From: Taishania sp045629585
Lineage (GTDB): Bacteria; Bacteroidota; Bacteroidia; Flavobacteriales_D; Crocinitomicaceae
Assembly (NCBI GenBank): GCA_045629585.1
Contig: JAZQRM010000059.1
Location: 1-64,000, forward strand
Direction: 5' to 3'
DNA length: 64,000 nucleotides
Positions within the stretch are counted from its first letter, which is position 1. Each line of letters begins with the position of its first letter. The notes below the pieces were generated by a model, which saw only the letters and a program-made list of their open reading frames with translations, was not told the origin of the DNA and searched no databases. This document shows positions 8,214 through 16,576 of this stretch, piece after piece. The position numbers and the translations under genes are program-made.

Positions 8214-8573
8214 TTACAAACGAAATGGAATCCATTTGCTTTTTATGTCTTTGCGTTCAACTCCAACTCCTATAGGCATTTCATACAATTCATTTATACT
8301 GGGATCTAATTCAGTCGCTTCTTTTAGAGAAATGATTTTTGCACTTTGTTCCGAATGATCGTCTTTACCACATAAAAATTGCCATGAACTATCCTCCAAA
8401 TCGTGAGAAACAAATAAAATGGGTCTCGTTTTATTCAAAACATGTTCGCAAACAAAACATGCGGTTTTCTCATTTTCTTTGAATTTAAATTCATCCAAAC
8501 TTTTCTTTTGACCAAATAGATTAAACATCGTCAACGTAATTAGTGTTGTTAGTGATGGTTTATTAATCTTCAT
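8214..8573 (-). CDS. Secreted hypothetical protein with CxxC pair
   Basis: A 119-residue protein with a probable signal peptide (1-21, ending NLFGQ). The mature part holds ACFVCEHVLNKTRPILFVSH, a possible metal-binding CxxC, then SSWQFLCGKDDHSEQSAKII and IGVGVERKDIKSKWIPFRL. This layout (CxxC, 'DxxWQFLCG', 'AKIISLKEATELD') recalls a small protein family common in Bacteroidota and is loosely like DUF2185 immunity-type proteins, but I do not recognise it firmly. It starts 1 base after the stop of the upstream gene (8575-9132), indicating cotranscription. Confidence 0.6.
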   Translation of the reverse strand: MKINKPSLTTLITLTMFNLFGQKKSLDEFKFKENEKTACFVCEHVLNKTRPILFVSHDLEDSSWQFLCGKDDHSEQSAKIISLKEATELDPSINELYEMPIGVGVERKDIKSKWIPFRL

Positions 8574-8574
8574 T

Positions 8575-9132
8575 TTATAAAAATTGCTGATTCCTATTTT
8601 CAGTAATCTCGGCTAATTCTTTCTTCAACCCGATTTTATCAAACAAACTTGGAAAGTTAACTTTATTTCTTTCTGTAAATAGGGTGAAATAAATGTACTC
8701 TTCATGGAAAAGTATGACGATGTAATTTCTCTTCGACGAGAAAGGAACTGTATTGGGTGAAGGATCAAATGCTACGAGGATGTTTTTACTATTTCTTTGA
8801 ATGCGAATTTCCTTTTGCTTTAAATAATCAACAACGAGCTTTTTATTGTCTTCTTTTGTGTTTTGCGTCTTGATTACCTGTAATCTATCTTCAGTCAATT
8901 TCAAGAAAAGAAGGAAAGTGAAATAAAATGTAAAAAGTATGTAAACAATTAAGAACGATTTTTCATTAATACCGTAATCCTTCCAACTAATAGCAATGCT
9001 CACTACACCCAAAATCAATGCAGCATTTATCGAAATTTGAAAAAGATTTTCAAAATAGTAATGATAGCCTTTCTTAAATGCTAGACGTCCATAGTGGATA
9101 GAAGCTTCGTAGTTTATAGAGGTGATTTTCAC
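8575..9132 (-). CDS. Hypothetical membrane protein, YcxB-like topology
   Basis: A 185-residue protein starting with GTG. Two membrane segments (about 33-51 and 60-79) form a hairpin near the N-terminus; the C-terminal 100 residues are soluble and beta-rich (NYIVILFHEEYIYFTLFTER), as in YcxB/PH-like proteins, although the similarity is only topological. No catalytic motif is visible. It is 13 bases downstream of the 9146-9946 gene and 1 base upstream of the next, so the three intact orphans form one transcription unit. Confidence 0.5.
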   Translation of the reverse strand: MKITSINYEASIHYGRLAFKKGYHYYFENLFQISINAALILGVVSIAISWKDYGINEKSFLIVYILFTFYFTFLLFLKLTEDRLQVIKTQNTKEDNKKLVVDYLKQKEIRIQRNSKNILVAFDPSPNTVPFSSKRNYIVILFHEEYIYFTLFTERNKVNFPSLFDKIGLKKELAEITENRNQQFL

Positions 9133-9145
9133 TGTAATTAACTCA

Positions 9146-9946
9146 TTATTTTTTCTTCACAAACTTAACGGTGTCGGTTACAATTGGATTTTTCCATCCT
9201 ATGTTAGCTTTTGGATTTTTTTGTTTCATTAGAACAAAAATTGTATCCGTTAAATGAGGTGTATATATCGTTTGTGTATTTTCGCCCATTCCCGATGTAT
9301 ACTCATTTGTAAACTCCTTGAAATTAAATGTAAATCTGGATTCAGGTGCTCTAGTAAACTGAATTTCGAAGGGATAACTTTTGTTAGTAATAGAGTCCTT
9401 TTTATCAATGAATATTATTGCATTAGCATCGTGAATTACCAAATCTGTACTATCAAGTAATGAATATACATGTTGTAGTGGTTCATAACTTACATATTCT
9501 ATTCGATCTCGATTTGCTCTTTTTGTCATAAAACTATTCGCAATCACTATATAAGTAATTACATTTCCAATTAAAAGAGGAATAAATAGCTTGCGTATGG
9601 ATTCTTTATAAATTTTATGAATTGACAGCGTCTCCAAAAGGACACTTCCAAAACACATTAGTACATAGGTGGCACCCCAATTGATAGGATCAAAGGTAGC
9701 TCTTGGTAATAGTTGATCGAAAATGAAGTGCCACACTAGCATTCCGAACATCATCAAAAAAGTCCCGATAAATCCGGATATCAGATTACCAATAATCGCG
9801 ATTACTAAAGATTTTATGTAGGAATACTTTAGCAACCATTTAACAACCAACCATTCCACAAGTATCGTCATCACAACTAAATACAAAAAACGATTGTACT
9901 CTTCATAGACGTATGCAGCAGGCCAAATAAGATTAAGCGGAATCAT
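9146..9946 (-). CDS. Hypothetical multi-pass membrane protein
   Basis: A 266-residue protein with about four membrane segments in the first 140 residues (15-37, 44-73, 90-106, 120-138) and a soluble C-terminal domain of about 125 residues with many beta-type stretches (SYPFEIQFTRAPESRFTFNF). I recognise no family. It is the first gene of the minus-strand orphan cluster that continues to 6306. The stretch upstream (9947-10095) contains no gene or convincing promoter. Confidence 0.55.
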   Translation of the reverse strand: MIPLNLIWPAAYVYEEYNRFLYLVVMTILVEWLVVKWLLKYSYIKSLVIAIIGNLISGFIGTFLMMFGMLVWHFIFDQLLPRATFDPINWGATYVLMCFGSVLLETLSIHKIYKESIRKLFIPLLIGNVITYIVIANSFMTKRANRDRIEYVSYEPLQHVYSLLDSTDLVIHDANAIIFIDKKDSITNKSYPFEIQFTRAPESRFTFNFKEFTNEYTSGMGENTQTIYTPHLTDTIFVLMKQKNPKANIGWKNPIVTDTVKFVKKK

Positions 9947-10095
9947 TATATTATCATGTTTTCATGTTTGTAAAGACCTAAATCTCTGAATGAGTAATCT
10001 AAATTAACAATTTCTCAATTAGTCGATATGGTTCTAAAGTCTTGTGCAAGAAAAATGTTTTTTGTGAATGAGTTCTCTTAAAATGGGTGATATTA

Positions 10096-11676
10096 TCAAA
10101 GACCCCTATTTTCCCTACGCAATACACGCGTATACACCGGGCGTGCGAAGAGGATAATCACAACTGTGAAGAAAGCCAACATGGATAAGGTAAAGTAGAT
10201 TTCCATGTTGCTTACTAAAAGCGCTTGGTTATATAGGTTCGACTTGACGGAAGTAGCTGCAATACTCATCGCTTGGTCATCGAGGCGGGTTTGTTGCCAT
10301 TTGCCTAACAAGTCATTCCAATAATTACTGAATTGTTGTCGCGTAACATCCAACGAACGACTCATCAACATTTGATGTTTGGTGGTTAACGCCAATGTAG
10401 CGTTTTGCATAACGGAATAACCAAGCATGGTGGTCCAAAAGCGCATGGCTGTTCCTGCTTGAGAAACAGAACCGCCAATCAAGGCATGTACCGACCCAAG
10501 CATATACAGTACCAAAGGCGCAAAAATAATCCCTTGCCCGATTCCTTGCACCACCAGCGCCAAACCAATGGTGAGTGTTTGGGTGTCTGGATACATCATT
10601 TGTCCAAAAAACAACAATGCGCATCCAATTAGGGCAAATCCGACCATAAAAATAAATCGTGCAGCGAGCTGTTTACGCAACGCAACGTAAGCCAAGATAC
10701 TTCCTATAATCGTTCCAGCTACATTGAAATATTGTACTTTAAGTACGTAATACCAAGGCCATCTCCAAACAACTTGCATCACTTGGTACAGATTGTTGGT
10801 ACTCGAACGAAGGAAATAAAAAATGAAAAACAGTAGTAATCCAGCAATGACACGTTTGGAAAACAGAATTTCAAAATGGAAGATGGGTCGTTTAGATGTG
10901 CGTTGCTGAAAAACAAATAAACCTATAAAGATTAAAAACATTGCAAATGACCATTGAATTTGTGCCGATTCAAACCAATACAATCGTTTTCCATAAATCA
11001 ATGTAAAAGCACCTGAAATCATAGCAATCGCCATGAAAATGATTGCGGGTAAATTCAATTGGTAGAGTGGTTTTTTGGGGCCAAACATGCGTTTTTCCTG
11101 CAACATAATTACAAAGAGGAATAAAGCCAATAAATGATAAGCAATCACCACACATAAAATCATGTTATGCGAGAAATTCTCGATGGCAAACTTCACTAAC
11201 GATGTTGAAATTTTATCCCCTGACATTATCAAACAATAGAGAATGACATACGCCATCAACTTTCCTTTTTCACCTTCAATTTGCGAGATGATAATGGGTA
11301 ATAAAATACACCCTTCCAAAAGCATCAAAGGCCCTTGAATTCCACGTAAAATCAACAATATTGCAGGATTAACGGTCAAAGTCATAAGAAAAAGCACCAA
11401 CATACTGGCCATGGTCATAACCAAGAGGTAGGATCGAATGTTGAAATATTGAAAAAAGCGCGTGTGAAAAAATAAAGTACACACAATGGTCGCGTATGCG
11501 AGTCCAAAAAGAAATTGAATGTCATCCACGTCTACATCCAAAAAGGACGCCGTGAACGTGCTATTCATACTGAAAATCGAAAGGATCATCACGTGCGGAA
11601 ACATCGACAGCACCAATAAAGGCACAATCGCTTTTTTGGGCACCCACGATTTGATAAAACTACTCGATTGCGACAT
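10096..11676 (-). CDS. MFS drug exporter, DHA2/EmrB-like, 14 helices
   Basis: A 526-residue inner-membrane transporter with about 14 predicted helices, the length and topology of the EmrB/QacA (DHA2) group, which exports drugs, bile salts or organic acids by proton antiport. The helix-5-like region APLVLYMLGSV and the long loop near 440-480 fit the group. It is the last gene of the tolC-emrA-emrB cluster, 8 bases after the adaptor gene, and forms with them a tripartite pump across both membranes. Substrate cannot be deduced. Confidence 0.85.
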   Translation of the reverse strand: MSQSSSFIKSWVPKKAIVPLLVLSMFPHVMILSIFSMNSTFTASFLDVDVDDIQFLFGLAYATIVCTLFFHTRFFQYFNIRSYLLVMTMASMLVLFLMTLTVNPAILLILRGIQGPLMLLEGCILLPIIISQIEGEKGKLMAYVILYCLIMSGDKISTSLVKFAIENFSHNMILCVVIAYHLLALFLFVIMLQEKRMFGPKKPLYQLNLPAIIFMAIAMISGAFTLIYGKRLYWFESAQIQWSFAMFLIFIGLFVFQQRTSKRPIFHFEILFSKRVIAGLLLFFIFYFLRSSTNNLYQVMQVVWRWPWYYVLKVQYFNVAGTIIGSILAYVALRKQLAARFIFMVGFALIGCALLFFGQMMYPDTQTLTIGLALVVQGIGQGIIFAPLVLYMLGSVHALIGGSVSQAGTAMRFWTTMLGYSVMQNATLALTTKHQMLMSRSLDVTRQQFSNYWNDLLGKWQQTRLDDQAMSIAATSVKSNLYNQALLVSNMEIYFTLSMLAFFTVVIILFARPVYTRVLRRENRGL

Positions 11677-11684
11677 GATTTATA

Positions 11685-12731
11685 TTAGTTTTTTGAACCT
11701 TTGAAATAAACATTCATTCCTGAGCGAAGAAGCGCTATTTCGGAAGTTTCTTCAAGTATTACTTTAACGGGGATTCGTTGTTCAATTTTCACGAAATTAC
11801 CTGTTGCGTTATCGGGTTTAATCAATGTAAATTCTGATCCAGCAGCAGGAGAAAGCGATTCTACTTTTCCTTTAAATTTAATTTTAGGATAAGCGTCAGC
11901 AGTAATTTCGATGGTTTTATGAATATCAAATTCACCGATTTGAGTTTCCTTTAAATTGACAACAATCCACTTTTCTTTAGAAACAACTTGCACCAAAGCT
12001 TGTCCTTCTTTCACGTATTGTCCCGGCTGAATGTTTTTCGTTCCTACCCAGCCATCATAAGGCGCGATTACGTAGGAATATTCCAAAATTAACTCCGCAT
12101 TTTTCAACAGCGCTTCTTTTTGACCTATTTGCGATCTAGCAGGCGCAATTTTCGTTTGTTCGGCAGAGGTTGAAATTTCAATAACGGCTTTTTGTTTTTC
12201 CAAGGAAAGTAATTTCGACTTCGCTTGTTTGTATTTTGCTTCTACTTGTTCAAATTGTTGTACCGTTACAGCGTCTTGTTCCACCAAGTTTTTGAAACGT
12301 ACGTAGTCTTGTTCCAATTTCCAAATTTCTACATTCGCAGCTTCAATTTCGGCATCTATCACGGGTGATGAACTGGCTTTGCTTCGCGCCGCAGATTCGT
12401 AAATAGCAACCGATTCCGAAGTAGATTGTAGATTGGCACTCGCCTCCTCCACTTGATGGCGGTATTGACGGTTATCAATCACCACCAAAGTATCTCCTTT
12501 ATGTACAAATTGGTTTTCCTCAAAACGCACTTCTTCAATGTACCCAGAAACCTTGCTAGAAACGGGGGTAATGTATTGTCTCACTTGCGCATCGTTTGTG
12601 GTCACATTTCTTCGTGTGAAGAGGTAAAACACCAAAAGCGTTCCAATTCCGACAGAAATGCAGACCCATGCGGTGATGTTTAAAAAGCGATTTAAACGTT
12701 TTTCTCCTTTTGATTGAACTTTTGTGGACAT
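11685..12731 (-). CDS. HlyD/EmrA-type periplasmic adaptor protein
   Basis: A 348-residue membrane-fusion protein: cytoplasmic N-terminus, one membrane anchor (about 18-39), a lipoyl half-motif near 45-75 (ITPVSSKVSGYIEEVRFEEN), a long coiled-coil hairpin (about 95-205), the second lipoyl half (YVIAPYDGWVGTKNIQPGQY, about 220-240) and a beta-barrel domain ending at the C-terminus. It links the MFS exporter to the TolC channel. It starts 2 bases after the TolC gene stops and 8 bases separate it from the transporter gene. Confidence 0.9.
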   Translation of the reverse strand: MSTKVQSKGEKRLNRFLNITAWVCISVGIGTLLVFYLFTRRNVTTNDAQVRQYITPVSSKVSGYIEEVRFEENQFVHKGDTLVVIDNRQYRHQVEEASANLQSTSESVAIYESAARSKASSSPVIDAEIEAANVEIWKLEQDYVRFKNLVEQDAVTVQQFEQVEAKYKQAKSKLLSLEKQKAVIEISTSAEQTKIAPARSQIGQKEALLKNAELILEYSYVIAPYDGWVGTKNIQPGQYVKEGQALVQVVSKEKWIVVNLKETQIGEFDIHKTIEITADAYPKIKFKGKVESLSPAAGSEFTLIKPDNATGNFVKIEQRIPVKVILEETSEIALLRSGMNVYFKGSKN

Positions 12732-12733
12732 GA

Positions 12734-14062
12734 TTATAGATTTCCTAATAAGTATTCTAATTGATAATATTTTAACTGTCGATTTACTTCCAATGAAATT
12801 AATCTAGATTGCGCTTCCAAATAGGCGTTATCGGCATCGATAAGCTCTGTAATTAAACTCAATTGGTTGCCATATTTAACCTTTACAATGCGATAATTTT
12901 CTTCTGCTTGTTGAATGGCTTGCTTGGCAATGACAATCTTTTCCTCGGCTTCTTGCAGCAATTTATTTGCTTTATAGACCTCATGAACAATTTCCTCTTC
13001 TTGTTCTTCGACTTCTAACTTCGCAATATCAATCCCATGTTGACTCCCAGCGATTTTGTGCTTCATCGTTCCCCATTTGGTGAGTGGTACTTTTACACTT
13101 ACACCCATCAATCCAAAATGGTACAAATGAGGTTGCGGAGGAAAAAACATGAAATTGGGATATTTCAAGCCGTATTCTCCACCGAAAGTAATTTGCGGCA
13201 AACGACTGGATTTCACGATTTTCTTTTCTAACTCACCAATTTCAATTTCTTTTTTCAAAATCTGTAGCCTTTCACTACTCACAAACGCTTGATGATAAAT
13301 GTCCGCATCTCTTTTTACCAAAAGATTTTCTCGAAGTACACCTTCCGTAAACACCTCAAAATCTCCCTGTTCAGGAAGTGCAATTAAAGTCTTTATTTGA
13401 TGTTGGACAATATCATATTGATTCACCAATTCTGTTAAGGACATTTGATGATTCGACAACTGCAATTCAGCACGTAAAACCTCGTTATTTGTAACTAAAT
13501 TATTCTTTCTTAAAGCGCTAATATGATGTATATTAATCGAATCTTCATGAATCTTTACTTTAATCAATATTTTTTGATCCTCTAAGTGAATTAATTGCAA
13601 AAAACCGGTAATGATTTGTAGTTTAAGTAAACGTTCATCTTTACGTGTATTCAACCACGCAACAGTCGTTTCCACCTCCGCCTTTTTCTCTTCTTTTACT
13701 AATCTTCCACCCAAGAAAATCGGAATTGATGCTTCTAGGGTAAAGTCGTATTGAACGCGTGGAACCTCATACTCTGTCGGTTTATGCCCAAATCCATCTT
13801 GATATTGATAAATGTTTCCCAGCAAATTGAATCCTGTATGGAAATCTACTTCTGGTAAACGTTCCATCTTCAAATCGCGTTCTTTAGCTTCTGCAATCTT
13901 CTCTTTAAGTTGATTGATTCGCAATTTTTTGTTGTTGGCCAATCCCAACTCAATAACTTCTTCTAAGTTGTATTTTTTTAATGCATCTTGAGAAAAAGCA
14001 GTTGATGTGTAGAGGAATAGTGCGATATAAATGGTTGATAAAAGGAAAATTCTCGATAACAT
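12734..14062 (-). CDS. TolC family outer-membrane efflux protein
   Basis: A 442-residue protein with a signal peptide (1-24) and two repeats of long alpha-helical hairpins (about 55-250 and 260-440), as in TolC trimers that span the periplasm and outer membrane. The start YNLEEVIELGLANNKKLRIN is typical of family N-termini. It is the first gene of the exporter operon. Upstream lie a perfect -7 box and a 17-bp palindrome over the predicted transcription start, and the AraC regulator gene is divergent. Confidence 0.9.
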   Translation of the reverse strand: MLSRIFLLSTIYIALFLYTSTAFSQDALKKYNLEEVIELGLANNKKLRINQLKEKIAEAKERDLKMERLPEVDFHTGFNLLGNIYQYQDGFGHKPTEYEVPRVQYDFTLEASIPIFLGGRLVKEEKKAEVETTVAWLNTRKDERLLKLQIITGFLQLIHLEDQKILIKVKIHEDSINIHHISALRKNNLVTNNEVLRAELQLSNHQMSLTELVNQYDIVQHQIKTLIALPEQGDFEVFTEGVLRENLLVKRDADIYHQAFVSSERLQILKKEIEIGELEKKIVKSSRLPQITFGGEYGLKYPNFMFFPPQPHLYHFGLMGVSVKVPLTKWGTMKHKIAGSQHGIDIAKLEVEEQEEEIVHEVYKANKLLQEAEEKIVIAKQAIQQAEENYRIVKVKYGNQLSLITELIDADNAYLEAQSRLISLEVNRQLKYYQLEYLLGNL

Positions 14063-14078
14063 ATTACTTCGTAATGTA

Positions 14079-14095
14079 TAATCATTAAATGATTA
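14079..14095. promoter_or_regulatory. 17-bp perfect palindrome, candidate operator
   Basis: TAATCATTAAATGATTA: eight-base arms around a central A, lying between the -7 box (14099-14106) and the tolC start codon and covering the predicted transcription start. Suited to a dimeric regulator; whether the adjacent AraC protein or another factor binds is unknown. Confidence 0.5.
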
Positions 14096-14098
14096 GTG

Positions 14099-14106
14099 CA
14101 AAGGTA
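14099..14106 (-). promoter_or_regulatory. -7 box TACCTTTG of the exporter operon
   Basis: A complete TAnnTTTG match about 37 bases before the tolC ATG. No TTG occurs on the minus strand at the expected -33 distance, which would fit a promoter that needs an activator. Confidence 0.55.
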
Positions 14107-14148
14107 CGGCCGTGCTCATGTCTTTTATTGATAATTACGGAAAACTAT

Positions 14149-14179
14149 TTGTTCATTTACGCCAAATAGCCGAACTTTG
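14149..14179 (+). promoter_or_regulatory. Promoter of the AraC-type regulator gene
   Basis: TTG (14149-14151), 20 bases, then GAACTTTG (14172-14179), a 7-of-8 fit to TAnnTTTG. Transcription would start near 14185, so the ATG at 14198 is the credible start codon and the upstream TTG (14177) is part of the promoter. Confidence 0.5.
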
Positions 14180-14197
14180 TATGTTTACAACATTCCT

Positions 14198-15022
14198 ATG
14201 CAGCAAATACGTAAATTGTTTGAAAAAATTGACGCTTCACCTAATGAATTCTACGTATTTAATGCGCAGATTGAACGGGTAGAATCAGTGGTACACAAGC
14301 ACAAGAAAGCCCAATTGCTATATGCGGAAGGTGGAATTGTGCACGTATTGACATCCGATGTACATTGGTATTTACCGGCGCGTTGTTTCATGATTATCCC
14401 TGCAAATACGGAGCATAATTTGATCAGTTTTAGCCCGGGAATACAGTTGTATAATTACTACTTTGACGTAAAAGAAGAGGATGGCACTTTTTTCGACAAG
14501 AACAATATCTATTTTGCGACAGATTTGATTCGAGAAATGTTTCTTTTTTCTAGAAATTGGTCTGGTCCGATTGAAGAAGGGACGCCGAGTTTCCATTTTT
14601 TGAAAGGCATGAAATCGGTTTTACCTTTGGTGAATTCGCCCATCATCCCCTTCCCGATTCAGCATCCGTTTCCAAAAGACGAAACCTTGATTGCCATTGC
14701 TCGTTTTTTGATGAATAACATGGAACGTAATTACACATTGGAAGAAGTCGCCCAAGAGTTTGGAATGAGTACCAGAACCTTATCGCGTAAGTTTAAAACG
14801 CAAATGGGATTGAATTACGTGCGTTTCTTGCGCTCTTTGCGCATAACAAAGTCCTTAGAGCTGATTGCCGAAAATAAATACAACATGTATGAGGTAGCGA
14901 TGTTAGTAGGATACGGTAGTTTATCGACATTTAGCAATATTTTTTACAAGATTTTGCAAATGCGACCAACCGATTATCAATCTTATATTCGTGGAAACAA
15001 AGGAATAAACGACAAAGATTAA
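14198..15022 (+). CDS. AraC family transcriptional regulator
   Basis: A 274-residue regulator starting MQQIRKLFEK. The N-terminal half (about 15-160) is a cupin-like sensing domain (QLLYAEGGIVHVLTSDVHWY; CFMIIPANTEHNL). The C-terminal 100 residues carry two helix-turn-helix units: YTLEEVAQEFGMSTRTLSRK, then MYEVAMLVGYGSLSTFSNIF with the usual 'RPTDYQ' end. It is divergent from the tolC-emrA-emrB operon and probably controls it in response to an exported compound; this is by context. The TTG start 21 bases upstream is rejected because it lies in the promoter box. Confidence 0.85.
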   Translation: MQQIRKLFEKIDASPNEFYVFNAQIERVESVVHKHKKAQLLYAEGGIVHVLTSDVHWYLPARCFMIIPANTEHNLISFSPGIQLYNYYFDVKEEDGTFFDKNNIYFATDLIREMFLFSRNWSGPIEEGTPSFHFLKGMKSVLPLVNSPIIPFPIQHPFPKDETLIAIARFLMNNMERNYTLEEVAQEFGMSTRTLSRKFKTQMGLNYVRFLRSLRITKSLELIAENKYNMYEVAMLVGYGSLSTFSNIFYKILQMRPTDYQSYIRGNKGINDKD

Positions 15023-15064
15023 CAATGAAAAGTTAGATAACAAACACAACTTTACGAGCATAAA

Positions 15065-15093
15065 AAAACCTCCAAATAAAATTTGGAGGTTTT
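15065..15093. terminator. Bidirectional terminator hairpin
   Basis: Twelve-pair perfect stem AAAACCTCCAAA (15065-15076) / TTTGGAGGTTTT (15082-15093) with a 5-base loop, between the convergent araC-type and antiporter genes. A- and T-runs on both sides allow function in either direction. Confidence 0.85.
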
Positions 15094-15101
15094 AGACTAT
15101 C

Positions 15102-16439
15102 TTAATTCCCTTGATTGTTTGTAGCTTCTAATTGTGCTTTTGCATCTTCTTCTAGATGCTCTCTATTTTCTTTTGCCTCTCGTAGTCTTTTGGAGACTTT
15201 GCCAACAGTTAGCCCTTGAACAAAAATGGAGAAAATCACCACGAAGTAAGTCATTTCTAGCAGGAGCATTTTGTAATCTGGATTAACCGTTATATCGTGT
15301 CCGACTGGATTTTTTACAGCTAAAACTAATGCAATAGAAACACCACCTCGCAATCCGCCCCAAACGAGCATCGTTATCGTATCACGCCCCAATTTAGGTT
15401 TAAATGGAACAACTTTAGACGGTAAATAAATCGAAATAAATCGAGCAAACAGCACCACAAAAATTCCTAAAGTAGAGATCCAAAAGAATTCACTAAAATC
15501 ACGAATAAGGAGTAATTCAAAACCGATAAACAAGAATAGTAAAGCATTCAAAACTTCATCGATTAGTTCCCAGAATTTAGAAACATATTCCTTTGTCTCG
15601 TTTGACATAATTACCTTTTTACCGTAATTACCAATCATCAAACCAGCAACAACCATTGCTAATGGAGCTGAAAAATGCAATCCTTTAGCGATTAGGAAAC
15701 CACCCATTACCACTGATAAAGTAATTAATACTGAAACAATATATTCATCAATTGATTTCATTGCTTTAGAAGCTGTAAATCCAAGTACAGCACCTAGAGC
15801 TAGACCTCCACCGGCTTCTTTTAAGAATAAAAGCATTGTATCTCCCATAGAAAATGCAACATCTGATGAGGACGAAATTTGCAACAATACCATAAATACA
15901 ACAACCGCAACACCATCATTAAATAGTGCTTCACCCGTAATTTTCATTTCCAAAGACTTCGAAACATTTGCTTTCTTCAAGATACCTAATACTGCAATTG
16001 GATCTGTTGGTGAAATCAAAGAACCGAATAACAAGGCGTAGATCATTGGTATTTGAAAACCGAATAAAGGAGAAGCGTAATACACAATAAACCCGACGAC
16101 AAAAGTTGAAATGATTACCGAGATTGTAGAAAAAATAAGGACGGGCCATTTTTGTTCTTTCAACTCAGCAAAATTAACATGAATTGCACCTGCAAAGAGC
16201 AAGAAATTCAACATACAATCCATCAAAAGCTCTGTAAAATCGATGCTCATGATAAGATTTGTCAAATCAGCTGTAAGATGCGGAGCCAATACAGGTCCTG
16301 CAAATCGAATAAAAAGAGAAACCAACAACGCGATAAACATAATACCAATCGTTGATGGTAATTTAACGTATTTATGATTTATGAAAGCAAATAAAGAAGC
16401 TAGTACTATAAGGACAGAAAATGAATAATATAATTCCAT
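15102..16439 (-). CDS. Na+/H+ antiporter, CPA1 (NhaP) family
   Basis: A 445-residue inner-membrane antiporter with about 12 helices. The segment FGSLISPTDPIAVLGILKKA carries the TDP ion-binding motif, GEALFNDGVAVVVFM has the essential FND aspartate, and VWGGLRGGVSIALVLAV is the conserved arginine helix of CPA1 exchangers. It exchanges Na+ (or K+) for protons to control pH and sodium. The charged 40-residue tail is cytoplasmic. It ends at a terminator shared with the araC-type gene. Confidence 0.92.
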   Translation of the reverse strand: MELYYSFSVLIVLASLFAFINHKYVKLPSTIGIMFIALLVSLFIRFAGPVLAPHLTADLTNLIMSIDFTELLMDCMLNFLLFAGAIHVNFAELKEQKWPVLIFSTISVIISTFVVGFIVYYASPLFGFQIPMIYALLFGSLISPTDPIAVLGILKKANVSKSLEMKITGEALFNDGVAVVVFMVLLQISSSSDVAFSMGDTMLLFLKEAGGGLALGAVLGFTASKAMKSIDEYIVSVLITLSVVMGGFLIAKGLHFSAPLAMVVAGLMIGNYGKKVIMSNETKEYVSKFWELIDEVLNALLFLFIGFELLLIRDFSEFFWISTLGIFVVLFARFISIYLPSKVVPFKPKLGRDTITMLVWGGLRGGVSIALVLAVKNPVGHDITVNPDYKMLLLEMTYFVVIFSIFVQGLTVGKVSKRLREAKENREHLEEDAKAQLEATNNQGN

Positions 16440-16576
16440 TTTTGTTTCGATTTTGGTTTTTCACAAAAATGCAAATTTTATCATAAAAAGCTGTCATTTA
16501 AATGTCAGAAAAATACAATTTTTCAAAAAAAACACAAAAATAGGATTTCAACGATGATGAAATTCCAAGCACTTAC

